From Bacillota bacterium (GTDB taxonomy: Bacteria; Bacillota; Clostridia; Tissierellales; Peptoniphilaceae): a stretch of 46,574 nt of DNA. The notes under the pieces were generated by a model that was not told where the DNA came from, did no database searches, and saw only the letters and a program-made list of their open reading frames with translations. The position numbers were made by a program, and so were the translations under genes. The stretch spans positions 1 to 46,574 of the forward strand of contig JAEXBU010000089.1 of assembly GCA_023393815.1 (NCBI GenBank), in the 5' to 3' direction. Of this stretch, positions 15,031 to 24,098 are shown piece after piece (position 1 is the stretch's first letter; each line of letters begins with the position of its first letter).

Positions 15031-15097
15031 ATAAACAATAGTATACGCACCTTCCGATCTATTTTCAATTAGTATCCTTTGACGGCAAAAAAATCTT

Positions 15098-15730
15098 TTA
15101 CATTCCTTTATATTTATCTTCCATGGCGATCAGAGCGATGACGTCGTCTTTCATCTCTTCCACTTGATAAATGTAGCGTTCATCTTCTACTACGGCACCG
15201 ACCTCGGCAATCTTTTCCCGCTCGTCAAAGATTTTTTGAATGTAATCGCCCAAAGTTTCTTCGCGACTTTCAATATCTCGAAGTAAATGTTTATTCACGG
15301 CATCGATTTTTGTCTCGGCATCGAAAATCCCCACCCCGGCGTTAGCGAGAATTTTTTGAATGGTCAAGTATTTGCGCACGATAAACAAGACGGCAATGGC
15401 CAAGACGCCGATGAAAAGTTCTTGGGTATTGTCGCCGTAAATCAGCATTTTTCGGGCCACTACCATGATCATAATGTAGATGATCTGAAGTTCCTCGTGG
15501 CTGATCAACATGGCCACAAATTCCAAACCGATGACCATTAAGAGCACGTGGGACAAAAAGGACTGGTACAACTCGTAGCTGTAGCCCTTCGAGCTATGAA
15601 TAATGGCCAACATATATTTAAAAAGATCGGGAATAGAAATAATGATCCCGAGAATAATGGTGACGGCCATGGCAAATTCCAAAACATAGAGTAGCCGTTG
15701 AAGCCGCTGAATGTTTTTTTTACGGTTCAT
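15098..15730 (-). CDS. PsiE-like four-helix membrane protein
   Basis: A 210-residue protein. Four hydrophobic helices occupy about residues 14-35, 55-80, 84-96 and 102-116. The arrangement, including SHVLLMVIGLEFVAMLISH and YIMIMVVARKML, resembles PsiE-type proteins. The cytoplasmic C-terminal 90 residues are acidic and contain GVGIFDAETKIDAVNKHL, which may be a small regulatory domain. The function is unknown. It overlaps the sigma-factor gene by four bases, so it is the last gene of the rsbV-rsbW-sigma operon and a candidate membrane-linked partner of that stress pathway. Confidence 0.6.
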   Translation of the reverse strand: MNRKKNIQRLQRLLYVLEFAMAVTIILGIIISIPDLFKYMLAIIHSSKGYSYELYQSFLSHVLLMVIGLEFVAMLISHEELQIIYIMIMVVARKMLIYGDNTQELFIGVLAIAVLFIVRKYLTIQKILANAGVGIFDAETKIDAVNKHLLRDIESREETLGDYIQKIFDEREKIAEVGAVVEDERYIYQVEEMKDDVIALIAMEDKYKGM

Positions 15731-16518
15731 CCCATTTCTCCTGACTTTTCCATTTCTTTGCGCATTTTTTCCAATATTTTTTTCTCGATTCGGCTCACGG
15801 TCATTTGAGAAATCCCTAATTTTTCGGCAATAGAAACTTGGGTCTTTCGATACTGATAGCGATCGATTAGGATGGTCTTTTCCACGTCGTTAAACTTTTC
15901 CATGGCGCGTTGAATAAAATCGTTCATTTCGATTTTTTCGAAATATTCCTCTTCCACGCCAATTTTGTCTCCGCGAGACAGGTCCCGATCTTCGCCGGAC
16001 GTATCAAAATTCATGTCCAAGCTCTCCGGGGAATAGACCTTCGACGCTTCCATCACCTCCAATACTTCCGCCGTGGAAATATCTAAAAATTCGGCGATAT
16101 CGGAAATCGTCGGCGTTTTTTGATTTTTCTGGGACAAGGTCAGTTTGGCATCGTTGATTTTTTTCGACATTTCCTGCACCCGACGGGGTACGCGAATGGT
16201 CCAGCCTTTATCCCGAAAATATTTTTTGATTTCACCGATAATGGTCGGCGTGGCGAAGGAGGAAAATTCAAAGCCCTTGGACGGATCGTAGCGCTCCACG
16301 GCAAAGATAAGGCCCATGGAGGCCACTTGAAAAATGTCGTCGTAGTCGATACCTTTTCCCGTATATTTTTTCGCCAAGATTTCGGCGATATACAAGTGCT
16401 CTTCGATTAAAATATCCCGAAGGGTCTTGTCGCCGGTCTCGGCATACTCGGCAAACAGTTCTTTTCGCTTCTCCTTTGAAAGGGGACGGTCCATGCTGTA
16501 GTAGGCTTCTTTGTCCAT
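15727..16518 (-). CDS. SigB/SigF/SigG-type alternative sigma factor
   Basis: A 263-residue sigma-70-family factor. Region 2 includes DIFQVASMGLIFAVERYDPSKGFEFSSFATP, split here as the core-binding DDIFQVASMGL and the -10-binding GFEFSSFATPTIIGEIKKY. Region 3 follows (VPRRVQEMSKKIN), then region 4 with helix-turn-helix VSIAEKLGISQMTVSRIEKKI. It is of the B/F/G subfamily. Preceded by RsbV- and RsbW-like genes in the order shared by sigB and spoIIA operons. With no spore genes in view, a general stress role is more likely than a forespore role. The ribosome site GGAG overlaps the end of rsbW. Confidence 0.9.
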   Translation of the reverse strand: MDKEAYYSMDRPLSKEKRKELFAEYAETGDKTLRDILIEEHLYIAEILAKKYTGKGIDYDDIFQVASMGLIFAVERYDPSKGFEFSSFATPTIIGEIKKYFRDKGWTIRVPRRVQEMSKKINDAKLTLSQKNQKTPTISDIAEFLDISTAEVLEVMEASKVYSPESLDMNFDTSGEDRDLSRGDKIGVEEEYFEKIEMNDFIQRAMEKFNDVEKTILIDRYQYRKTQVSIAEKLGISQMTVSRIEKKILEKMRKEMEKSGEMG

Positions 16519-16519
16519 G

Positions 16520-16876
16520 TTATGCTCCGAAGGTTTTGTAGACGACCAGTTGCCCGTCGTCGTAAGAAAAATCGTCAGCCAAAGATTCGATAATCATCGC
16601 TGTAATGGCAAGACGCTCGTCGGCCTCGACCTTTTCTCTTGTAATGCCCGAGACGAAAAAGCGAATGGCGCCTTCCTCCGGTTCCATAACGATATCAATG
16701 GTGTCCTTTAAACCGATGGAAAAGGAAAGATTGCAGCTTTCCGTAAGCAAAAGGCGAATGTCACCTAAGGTGTCCATATCGATATCTTCCCCGACACAAA
16801 TGCCCGAAACGCTCAGGCGAGCCAGAGAAAGGTAACGGGGTTTAGCAGGGATGGTTAAATAAACTCTTTCCGCCAT
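16520..16876 (-). CDS. RsbW/SpoIIAB-like anti-sigma factor, degenerate ATP site
   Basis: A 118-residue protein whose start (LTIPAKPRYLSLARLSVSGI) and place between RsbV and the sigma factor identify it as an RsbW/SpoIIAB-type anti-sigma factor. It is shorter than B. subtilis RsbW (about 160). The N-box region reads TESCNLSFSIG instead of the usual E-A-C-T-N-A-x-x-H: Asn is displaced and His absent. The D-x-G-x-G box and the later Gly-rich G2 box are not found (VSGITREKVEADERLAIT). Sigma binding may persist, but kinase activity on RsbV is doubtful. It overlaps rsbV by one base (TGATG) and ends one base before the sigma start. Confidence 0.8.
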   Translation of the reverse strand: MAERVYLTIPAKPRYLSLARLSVSGICVGEDIDMDTLGDIRLLLTESCNLSFSIGLKDTIDIVMEPEEGAIRFFVSGITREKVEADERLAITAMIIESLADDFSYDDGQLVVYKTFGA

Positions 16877-17190
16877 CAGTTTTCTCCCTCAATATGGAAC
16901 AACTTGTCTAATTTCGTAATGGTAAAGAGTTTTTTTACGTTGGGATCCAAATGTTCGATGCTTATGGCGTGTCCATTTTCTTTCATGTGATTGAGTAGAT
17001 AGATAAAGCCTCCCAATCCGGTAGAATCCACATACTTTAAGTCTGCACAGTCGATAAGCACATCTTTTTTGTATTGATCGTAAGCACCGATCGCCTCATC
17101 CTTAAACTGCGCCGTGTAGTACATATCCATTTCACCGCAGGGAATGAGACGTAACCGATCTCCTTCGTCTTTTATATTCAGGGTAAACAT
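16876..17190 (-). CDS. STAS-domain anti-sigma factor antagonist (RsbV-like)
   Basis: A 104-residue single STAS domain. The motif YVDSTGLGGFIYLL (about residues 53-66) has Ser56 at the position phosphorylated by RsbW in classical partner switching. The start ATG follows GGAGGGCGGA; the open frame extends 16 codons further but lacks a ribosome site. It is the first gene of the sigma operon, with a promoter reaching into the end of gyrA's downstream spacer. It should bind and displace the RsbW-like protein to free the sigma factor. Confidence 0.92.
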   Translation of the reverse strand: MFTLNIKDEGDRLRLIPCGEMDMYYTAQFKDEAIGAYDQYKKDVLIDCADLKYVDSTGLGGFIYLLNHMKENGHAISIEHLDPNVKKLFTITKLDKLFHIEGEN

Positions 17191-17209
17191 TCCGCCCTCC
17201 TTTTCTTTT

Positions 17210-17238
17210 AGTATAGCCGCACCGTGCCAAGTGGGCAA
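17210..17238 (-). promoter_or_regulatory. Promoter of rsbV-rsbW-sigma operon
   Basis: On the minus strand TTGCCC and TATACT are 17 bases apart, ending 19 bases before the rsbV-like start, in the gap after gyrA. It looks like a housekeeping sigma-A promoter. I did not find the GTTTAA/GGGTAT type used for SigB autoregulation. Confidence 0.65.
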
Positions 17239-17243
17239 CGCTA

Positions 17244-19670
17244 TTATTCTTCTCCCACGTATTCGGCGACGGCGACGATATGGCTATCTTTAATATTCAT
17301 AAGTTTCACGCCGCTGGTAGCCCGACCCAAAATAGAAATCGATTCCGCCTTTAAGCGAATAATGGCGCCATCTTCGGAAATCATCATTACTTGATCCATA
17401 TCGTCCAAGACTTTGGCGGAAACCAAGCCGCCGGTCTTTTCCTTGACGCGATAGGTTAAAAGTCCTTTGCCGCCGCGATTTTGCACGCTATATTCTTCCA
17501 GGGCCGTGCGTTTACCGTAGCCATATTCGCTGATAACGGCGAGGGTCTTTCCCTCTTCGGCTTTTACAAAGCTTACCACTTCGTCGTCTGCATCCAGTCG
17601 AATGCCGATGACACCCATGGCCGTACGCCCCTGCGCACGCAGGTCCTTACCCTTCAGACGAAGGGACATACCTTTTTTTGTGACGAAGATCAGGTCTTCT
17701 TCGTCGCCGCACTGTATGCCACCGATGACTGTATCTCCATCTCTCAGACCTATGGCGATCAGGCCGTTTTTACGAATATTTTTGTACTCTTCCAATTTCG
17801 TCTTTTTGATGTAGCCTTCTCGGGTGACGAGAAAGAGATTGTCTTCTTTCTTTACACCGGCAATGGGAATAATGGTTTGAATCCGCTCTCCTTCCTCCAA
17901 TTGAAGAAGATTTACAATGGCCGTACCCTTGGCATTCCTTCCCGCCGCCGGAATTTCATAGGCCTGTTTCTTGTAGACCTGACCGCGGTCGGTAAAGAAT
18001 AAAATCGTATCCAAAGTGGAAGTAATGAACAGGCTGGTTACGAAGTCATCGGATTTTTTATTTAAGACGCTGATCCCTTGCCCCCCGCGGTTTTGCGGTT
18101 TGTAGGTGCCTTCGGGCATACGCTTGATGTAGCCGGAATTGGTAAGGGTAACGACCACTTCTTCTTCATCGATTAAGTCTACATCATCCATTTCTCCGTC
18201 GGATTTTGTAATTACCGTGCGACGCAAGTCGCCGTATTTTTCCTTAATCTCCAAAAGTTCTTCCCGAATGGTTCCGTCCAGGACTTTAGGATCAGAGAGG
18301 ATCCTTTCCAACTTTTCAATGAGGGCCAAAAGTTCCCGGTACTCTTCTTCCAATTTTTCCACTTGCAAACCGCTTAAACGCTTAATGCGCATATCCAAAA
18401 TGGCCTGACCCTGAGCATCCGTCAAGCCGAAACGTTCGGTAAATTTTACCTTAATCTCCTCGTCGGTACGGTAGCTTTTGACGATTTCGATAATTTCGTC
18501 GATATGAGCGATCGCAAGTTTCAATCCTTCGATGATGTGTACCCGAGCCTTGGCTTTACTTAAGTCGTACTTGGTGCGCCGGGTAACCACGTCCCGTTGG
18601 TGCTTCACGTAGTAATGAACCAGTTCCAAGAGATTTAATTCGCGGGGTACTCCGTCCACCAGAGCCAGATTAATAATGCCGTAGGTGATCTGTAGCTGGG
18701 TTTCCTTGTACAGACGATTTAAAACTACATTGGGATTGGCATCTCGCTTTAGTTCCACCACCATGCGCACGCCACGGCGATTGGATTCGTCGCGAATATC
18801 GGAAATTCCCTCGATCTTTTTTTCCTTGACGAGCTCGGCTATTTTTTCGATAACTTTCGCCTTGTTGACTTGGTAGGGAAATTCCGTTACCACGATTTGA
18901 TACTTGTTCTTTAAGGGTTCGATTTCCGCTCGCGCGCGCACCTTAATTTTCCCTCGACCCGTCTTATAGGCCTCTTTAATGCCGTCTCTTCCCATAATAA
19001 AGGCGCCGGTCGGAAAGTCCGGTCCCTTAATATAACTCATCATTTCTTCCAGAGAAATGGATTCATTTTCCATATAGGCCACGACTCCGTCAATGACTTC
19101 GTTCATATTGTGAGGTGCCATATTGGTGGCCATACCTACAGCGATGCCGGAAGAGCCGTTTACTAAAAGATTAGGAAAGCGGGAAGGAAGTACCGAAGGT
19201 TCCATTAATTCTTCGTCGAAGTTCGGAACGAAGTCTACGGTCTCTTTGTTAATATCCCGAAGCATTTCCATAGCGAGCTTGGACATACGAACTTCCGTAT
19301 AACGCATGGCCGCCGGACTGTCCCCGTCCATGGAACCGAAGTTTCCCTGACCGTCGGCCAGAGGGTAGCGAATGTTAAAATCCTGAGCCAAACGCACCAC
19401 AGCATCGTAAATCGACAAATCTCCGTGGGGATGGTATTTCCCCATAACATCCCCGACCAAGCGAGCACTTTTTCTATGGGGCTTATCGGGCGTCAGACCC
19501 TGTTGCTGCATTCCGTAGAGAATACGGCGATGTACGGGCTTCAGTCCGTCGCGCACGTCGGGCAAAGCCCGGGCGACGATAACGCTCATGGAATATTCCA
19601 AATAAGCCTTTTTCATGGCTTTTTCCAAAACGACGTTTTTTATTCCACTTTCATTTGCAAATTTTGCCAC
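17244..19670 (-). CDS. gyrA: DNA gyrase subunit A
   Basis: An 808-residue type IIA topoisomerase subunit that introduces negative supercoils with GyrB. The catalytic Tyr124 is in AAMRYTEVR. The breakage-reunion domain is followed by a C-terminal beta-pinwheel with the GyrA-box-like QNRGGQGI and QNRGGKGL repeats. The quinolone-resistance region reads HPHGDLSIYDAVVR, with Leu85 where sensitive Gram-positive enzymes have Ser (codon TTG at 19416-19418). The start is GTG after AGGAGGATACA. It lies nine bases after gyrB, in the recF-gyrB-gyrA unit. Confidence 0.97.
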   Translation of the reverse strand: MAKFANESGIKNVVLEKAMKKAYLEYSMSVIVARALPDVRDGLKPVHRRILYGMQQQGLTPDKPHRKSARLVGDVMGKYHPHGDLSIYDAVVRLAQDFNIRYPLADGQGNFGSMDGDSPAAMRYTEVRMSKLAMEMLRDINKETVDFVPNFDEELMEPSVLPSRFPNLLVNGSSGIAVGMATNMAPHNMNEVIDGVVAYMENESISLEEMMSYIKGPDFPTGAFIMGRDGIKEAYKTGRGKIKVRARAEIEPLKNKYQIVVTEFPYQVNKAKVIEKIAELVKEKKIEGISDIRDESNRRGVRMVVELKRDANPNVVLNRLYKETQLQITYGIINLALVDGVPRELNLLELVHYYVKHQRDVVTRRTKYDLSKAKARVHIIEGLKLAIAHIDEIIEIVKSYRTDEEIKVKFTERFGLTDAQGQAILDMRIKRLSGLQVEKLEEEYRELLALIEKLERILSDPKVLDGTIREELLEIKEKYGDLRRTVITKSDGEMDDVDLIDEEEVVVTLTNSGYIKRMPEGTYKPQNRGGQGISVLNKKSDDFVTSLFITSTLDTILFFTDRGQVYKKQAYEIPAAGRNAKGTAIVNLLQLEEGERIQTIIPIAGVKKEDNLFLVTREGYIKKTKLEEYKNIRKNGLIAIGLRDGDTVIGGIQCGDEEDLIFVTKKGMSLRLKGKDLRAQGRTAMGVIGIRLDADDEVVSFVKAEEGKTLAVISEYGYGKRTALEEYSVQNRGGKGLLTYRVKEKTGGLVSAKVLDDMDQVMMISEDGAIIRLKAESISILGRATSGVKLMNIKDSHIVAVAEYVGEE

Positions 19671-19679
19671 TGTATCCTC

Positions 19680-21599
19680 CTACGCGTCGATATTTTCGAC
19701 GTAAATCGCATTGTCTTCGATAAATTCCCGCCGCGGCGCCACTTCCTGACCCATCAACATAGAAAAGACTTCGTCGGCCGCCTGTCCGTCGTCCACTTCC
19801 ACGCGAAGGAGCACCCGATGTTCCGGGTTCATCGTAGTCTCCCATAATTCCTCGGCGTTCATTTCACCGAGCCCCTTGTAGCGACTGACCTTTAAATTTT
19901 TGTCTCGACCCAGTCGATTTAAGGCGCTTTGAAGTTCGTCATCACTGTAGCAATATTCCAATACCTTCGTCCCTCGCTTAATGCCGTAAAGAGGCGGTTT
20001 CGCCACAAAGACGTGGCCTTCTTCGATCAGCTCCGGCAAGTGGCGGAAAAGGAAGGTTAAGAGTAGGGTTTGAATGTGAGCACCATCCACGTCCGCATCG
20101 GTCATAATGATAATTTTTCCATAGCGCAATTTGGAAATGTCGAATTCCTTATCGATTCCCGTTCCGAAGGCGGTTATCATGGCACGAATTTCGTTGGAAT
20201 TTAAAATCTTATCCATACGCGCCTTTTCCACATTCATAATTTTTCCGCGAAGAGGCAAAATGGCCTGGTAGGTACTGTCCCGTCCGCCCTTGGCGCTGCC
20301 GCCGGCGGAATCCCCTTCTACCAAAAAGATTTCCGTCTTTTCGTTATCGTTTAATTGACAATCTACAAGTTTTCCCGGCAGGGGCGTATTGTCTAAAATC
20401 GACCGCTTGCGAGTCAAATCCCGGGCTTTTCGAGCCGCTTCTCTGGCTCGCCGCGCCGATAGAGCCTTGGTTAAAATGATCTTTCCAATCTTCGGATTTT
20501 CTTCCAAGAAGGCGCTTAGATAATTATTCAATACTCGCTCTACGACGGCTTTTGTTTCGGAATTTCCCAGTTTCGCCTTGGTTTGTCCTTCAAATTGGGG
20601 ATCGGGAATCTTGACGCTGATCACGGCGCTAATTCCTTCTCGTACGTCGTCTCCAGAAAGATTTTCTTCTTTTTCCTTAATGTAATTATACTTTCTGCCA
20701 TATTCGTTAATGCTCTTAGTCAGGGCACTGCGAAAACCCGACAAGTGGGTGCCGCCCTCTTCCGTATTAATATTGTTGGCAAAAGATAAGACCGTCTCCC
20801 GGTAACTGTCCGTATACTGGATCGCAATTTCTACATTGGTATCCTGTTCCGTTTGATCTAAATAGAGGATTTTGTCGTGAATCGGTTTTTTGTTTCGGTT
20901 AATGTATTCCACATAGCTTTGAATACCGCCGATATAGTGGTAAATTTCCTTAAATTCTTCTTTTCCTCGATGATCGATAAATTCAATGTAGGCGCCTTTG
21001 TTTAAAAAGGCCATTTCGCGAAACCGACGAGCCAAAACTTCGCGATCAAATTCCACAGTTTCCTTAAAAATTTCTTCATCGGGCCAAAAGGTAATGGTCG
21101 TTCCCGTCTCCTCTACCCCTTCTTTTACGACGTTCAGTTCCGTTTGGGGAATCCCTCTGGAGAAAACTTGTTCGTATTCCTTTCCTCCTCGGCGAACGTT
21201 GGCGATTAATTTTGTCGAAAGGGCATTGACGACGGATACGCCTACGCCGTGCAGGCCGCCGGAAACCTTGTAAGCATTGCTATCGAATTTTCCGCCGGCG
21301 TGAAGAATGGTAAGGACGGTCTCCACGGTGGATTTTTTCGTTTGCGGGTGAATATCTACGGGAATCCCGCTGCCGTTGTCACACACGGAAACAGAGCCGT
21401 CTTCGTTCAGTTCTACGAGAACTTGATCGCAGCGGCCGGCCAAAATTTCGTCAATGGAATTGTCCACCACTTCGTAGACCAAATGATGCAGACCTTTGGG
21501 TCCGGTGGAGCCGATATACATACCCGGCCGTTTTCGAACCGGTTCAAGTCCCGTTAGGACCTGTATATTTCCGGCATTGTACTCATTTTCCCTTACCAT
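19680..21599 (-). CDS. gyrB: DNA gyrase subunit B
   Basis: A 639-residue ATPase subunit of gyrase. The GHKL ATPase domain has VYEVVDNSIDEILAG and the DNGSGIPV and GGLHGVGVSVVNAL boxes. The Toprim domain has FLVEGDSAGGSAKGGRD and MTDADVDGAHI. The C-terminal tail ends in the AEELWETTMNPEHR region. Length is normal for Gram-positive GyrB. The ATG overlaps the recF stop by seven bases and follows GAGGATTT. The quinolone-related Toprim loop shows no obvious substitution I can call with certainty. Confidence 0.97.
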   Translation of the reverse strand: MVRENEYNAGNIQVLTGLEPVRKRPGMYIGSTGPKGLHHLVYEVVDNSIDEILAGRCDQVLVELNEDGSVSVCDNGSGIPVDIHPQTKKSTVETVLTILHAGGKFDSNAYKVSGGLHGVGVSVVNALSTKLIANVRRGGKEYEQVFSRGIPQTELNVVKEGVEETGTTITFWPDEEIFKETVEFDREVLARRFREMAFLNKGAYIEFIDHRGKEEFKEIYHYIGGIQSYVEYINRNKKPIHDKILYLDQTEQDTNVEIAIQYTDSYRETVLSFANNINTEEGGTHLSGFRSALTKSINEYGRKYNYIKEKEENLSGDDVREGISAVISVKIPDPQFEGQTKAKLGNSETKAVVERVLNNYLSAFLEENPKIGKIILTKALSARRAREAARKARDLTRKRSILDNTPLPGKLVDCQLNDNEKTEIFLVEGDSAGGSAKGGRDSTYQAILPLRGKIMNVEKARMDKILNSNEIRAMITAFGTGIDKEFDISKLRYGKIIIMTDADVDGAHIQTLLLTFLFRHLPELIEEGHVFVAKPPLYGIKRGTKVLEYCYSDDELQSALNRLGRDKNLKVSRYKGLGEMNAEELWETTMNPEHRVLLRVEVDDGQAADEVFSMLMGQEVAPRREFIEDNAIYVENIDA

Positions 21600-22693
21600 A
21601 AATCCTCCTCGCTCACAGTTTCGATGTGCTTCTTTCTATTGATTAAATCGATGGCCTCCGTGCATTCTTCCAGCGCCCTTACAGGCTCGGCCGCCGTAAT
21701 AAAACATTGCCCGCCTATCATCTTCAGAAGCAGGCTTCGTCGTCGCTCGTCCAGCTCCGAAAAAACGTCGTCCAGTAAAATCACAGGCGCCGACCCGATG
21801 TGCTCCTCCACCCGATCGATTTCCATACACTTCATAGCCAGGACAATGCTTCGAATTTGCCCCGTAGAGGCAAATTTCTTCGCCTCTTCCCCATCTAATA
21901 AAAAAGATAAATCGTCTAAATGAGGGCCGATTCCCGTTCGACCACGCTCCCTGTCCACAGAGCGGCGAGCCTTTAAGCTGTCGTAAAAGGCCTCCTCCAA
22001 CCCGTCGTCCAAGGCCACGGGAAAAGATGCTTTGTAGCGCACCTGCAGTACTTCTTTTTCGTCAGAAATAACCTTGTAATAGTTGCAGACGGATGGGGCC
22101 ATGCGTTTTAAAAATCTCAGCCGCTCTTTTAAAATTACCGACGCGTATCGGGCCAAGCTCAAATCGTAGACGTCCAGTAAATTTCCGTCGTTTAACTTTC
22201 TTAAAACTACATTTCTCTGATAAAGCACGTGGTAATAACTCGTGTAGGCTTCTTCATAAGATGTAGACGTCATGCGGAGCATATCGTCCATAAATCGCCG
22301 GCGCTCAGAAGGCGATCCCTGAACCATCTGAAGATGCGCGGGCTCGAAAAGTACCACGCCCATGCCGCGACTGTAGGCCGACGTATTTTTTACGGGATTG
22401 TGGTCGCGCAACAGACGCCGTTTGTTTTGACGCAGACTGATTTCCATGTCGTGGGTAAAATCGCCGATGTCTACTTTCGCCGCCGCATAGGCTTCGTCTT
22501 TTCCGAAGGATATAAGCTCTTTCAGTGCCGTCGTCTTAAAACTCCTCCCGGTCATGGCGAAGTAAATGGCTTCCAAAAAATTCGTCTTTCCTGTGCCGTT
22601 CGGACCGATCATACGATAGATTCTCGGTTCCAAATCGATGGAAAGGCGATCGTGGTTTCGAAACGAGACTATGTGTAATTGTCGAACAAACAC
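21593..22693 (-). CDS. recF: RecF recombination mediator
   Basis: A 366-residue SMC-like ATPase that helps load RecA at gaps. Walker A is GPNGTGKTNF (about residues 32-41), the ABC signature region is STGQIRSIVLAMK, and Walker B is VILLDDVFSELDERR. Size is typical. The start codon is GTG following GGGAGGGCGAC. The gene stands behind a promoter and leads the recF-gyrB-gyrA block; its end overlaps gyrB. Confidence 0.96.
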   Translation of the reverse strand: MFVRQLHIVSFRNHDRLSIDLEPRIYRMIGPNGTGKTNFLEAIYFAMTGRSFKTTALKELISFGKDEAYAAAKVDIGDFTHDMEISLRQNKRRLLRDHNPVKNTSAYSRGMGVVLFEPAHLQMVQGSPSERRRFMDDMLRMTSTSYEEAYTSYYHVLYQRNVVLRKLNDGNLLDVYDLSLARYASVILKERLRFLKRMAPSVCNYYKVISDEKEVLQVRYKASFPVALDDGLEEAFYDSLKARRSVDRERGRTGIGPHLDDLSFLLDGEEAKKFASTGQIRSIVLAMKCMEIDRVEEHIGSAPVILLDDVFSELDERRRSLLLKMIGGQCFITAAEPVRALEECTEAIDLINRKKHIETVSEEDLW

Positions 22694-22713
22694 GTCGCCC
22701 TCCCGTCAAACTC

Positions 22714-22742
22714 AGTATAGTACAAATGTTCTATTCCTACAA
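22714..22742 (-). promoter_or_regulatory. Promoter for recF-gyrB-gyrA
   Basis: On the minus strand TTGTAG and TATACT are separated by 17 bases, 20 bases before the recF start, in the 57-base gap after the S4-domain gene. Confidence 0.6.
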
Positions 22743-22750
22743 ATGGACGT

Positions 22751-22954
22751 CTATTCCCTCTCGATGAACTCTTTTTCACCCATAAATTCCACGACGTCTC
22801 CGGGATAGAGTTTTCTTCCGCGCCGAAGTTCCCGATCGTCGTTTACAAAGACCAGTCCGTCTTGAATCACGGCCTTGGCCATGCCGCCGGAGTCTACCCA
22901 TTGGACGTATTTTAAGAAACTGTCCAGCTTAATAAATTCGGTTTTTATTTTCAT
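22751..22954 (-). CDS. S4-domain RNA-binding protein (YaaA/RlbA type)
   Basis: A 67-residue protein consisting of one S4 domain: IKLDSFLKYVQWVDSGGMAK, then VNDDRELRRGRKLYPGDVVEF. Genes of this kind between dnaN and recF are conserved in Firmicutes (B. subtilis yaaA). A role in ribosome assembly is suggested in the literature I recall. The ATG overlaps the dnaN stop in an ATGA, so the two are translationally coupled. Confidence 0.92.
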   Translation of the reverse strand: MKIKTEFIKLDSFLKYVQWVDSGGMAKAVIQDGLVFVNDDRELRRGRKLYPGDVVEFMGEKEFIERE

Positions 22955-24048
22955 AGATTCGCAAGCCTTACAGGTAAGACCAGATAGAGGTATTCATCTC
23001 CCTCACCCGGCGTAATAATACAGGGGTTTATTGCATCGGTAAAGCCCATGGAAATGGTCTCATCGTCCATAACCCGTATTCCTTCCAGAAGGTAGCGGGC
23101 ATTAAAGGCGATGGTAAGATCCGCCCCCTTCTTTTCGGCGCGGACGGTTTCGTGGACTTTTCCCACTTCGGAATTTGACAAGATTTCCATTCGATCGTCT
23201 TTTATTTCCAATCGAACCAAGCCGTTTCGCTCTTTTCCCGTCATTAAACTGGCCCGCTCCAAAGCGTCCATCAATTGTTTCCGATCGGCCGCAACCGTTA
23301 CATCGTGTTCTTTACGGATTAAACTGTCGTAGCGGAAAAATTCACCATTTAAGAGTTTGGTGAAAAATTTCGTCTCGTCAAATTGAATGAGCACATGATT
23401 GTTTCCTATTTCTAAAGTTAAGGTTTTTGTTTCGTCAATTAATTTTGAAATCTCCGACACGCTCCGCGCCGGCAAAATTAAATCCCGTGTGAGGGATTGT
23501 TCGCCGTCGATGCGGCTTAAAGCCATGCGGTAGCCGTCCAATGCGACGAAAGTAATGCCTTCTTTCCTTACATCCAACAAGACCCCGGTTAAGACGATGC
23601 GCATATCGTCATTGGAAGTGGCGAATTGGGTTTCCTTAAATGCCTTTAAGAGAGCTTCCCCGGTAACCATAACTTTTTCGTCTCCGCCCAACTCCGGCAA
23701 TTGCGGATACTCTTCCGGATTCTGGCCCATGATTTCAAATTCCGATTGTTCACAGACTAAAGACAGTTTTTGCCCGTCACTTTCTATATAAACCATGGAA
23801 TTGGGAAGTTTGCGTACAATGTCGCCGAACAGAGATGCGTTTAAGACGATGCTGCCCGCTTCCTCTACGAAACAGGCATGTCTCGATTCCATAGATATTT
23901 CTGTATCCGTCGCCCGTAAAATCAATTGGTCCTTTGTCGCTTCCATATAAACGCCTTCCAATATTTGCATATTCGTTTTTGATGAAATAGCGCGGGAGAC
24001 GATGGACACGATGGAAGTCAGGGCGGATTTTTCAATTTGAAATTTCAA
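22951..24048 (-). CDS. dnaN: DNA polymerase III beta sliding clamp
   Basis: A 365-residue clamp that tethers replicative and repair polymerases to DNA. It has three similar subdomains of about 120 residues each and ends in the usual hydrophobic LVLPVRL stretch. The frame extends five codons upstream to a GTG, but AGGAGG lies exactly inside that stretch, and the TTG at 24048 gives MKFQIEKSAL, the family N-terminus. So a TTG start is preferred. It is 150 bases downstream of dnaA, across a DnaA-box cluster. Confidence 0.96.
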   Translation of the reverse strand: MKFQIEKSALTSIVSIVSRAISSKTNMQILEGVYMEATKDQLILRATDTEISMESRHACFVEEAGSIVLNASLFGDIVRKLPNSMVYIESDGQKLSLVCEQSEFEIMGQNPEEYPQLPELGGDEKVMVTGEALLKAFKETQFATSNDDMRIVLTGVLLDVRKEGITFVALDGYRMALSRIDGEQSLTRDLILPARSVSEISKLIDETKTLTLEIGNNHVLIQFDETKFFTKLLNGEFFRYDSLIRKEHDVTVAADRKQLMDALERASLMTGKERNGLVRLEIKDDRMEILSNSEVGKVHETVRAEKKGADLTIAFNARYLLEGIRVMDDETISMGFTDAINPCIITPGEGDEYLYLVLPVRLANL

Positions 24049-24098
24049 AGGGTTCCTCCTCACTATAAGATAAGTACTTCGTATTCGTAGTAGGGGCT

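Noticed and set aside
15727..17190. Sporulation sigma-F operon (spoIIAA-AB-AC)
   Set aside because: The gene order is the same, but SigB and SigF operons share it, the anti-sigma kinase motifs are missing and no spore gene is in the window.
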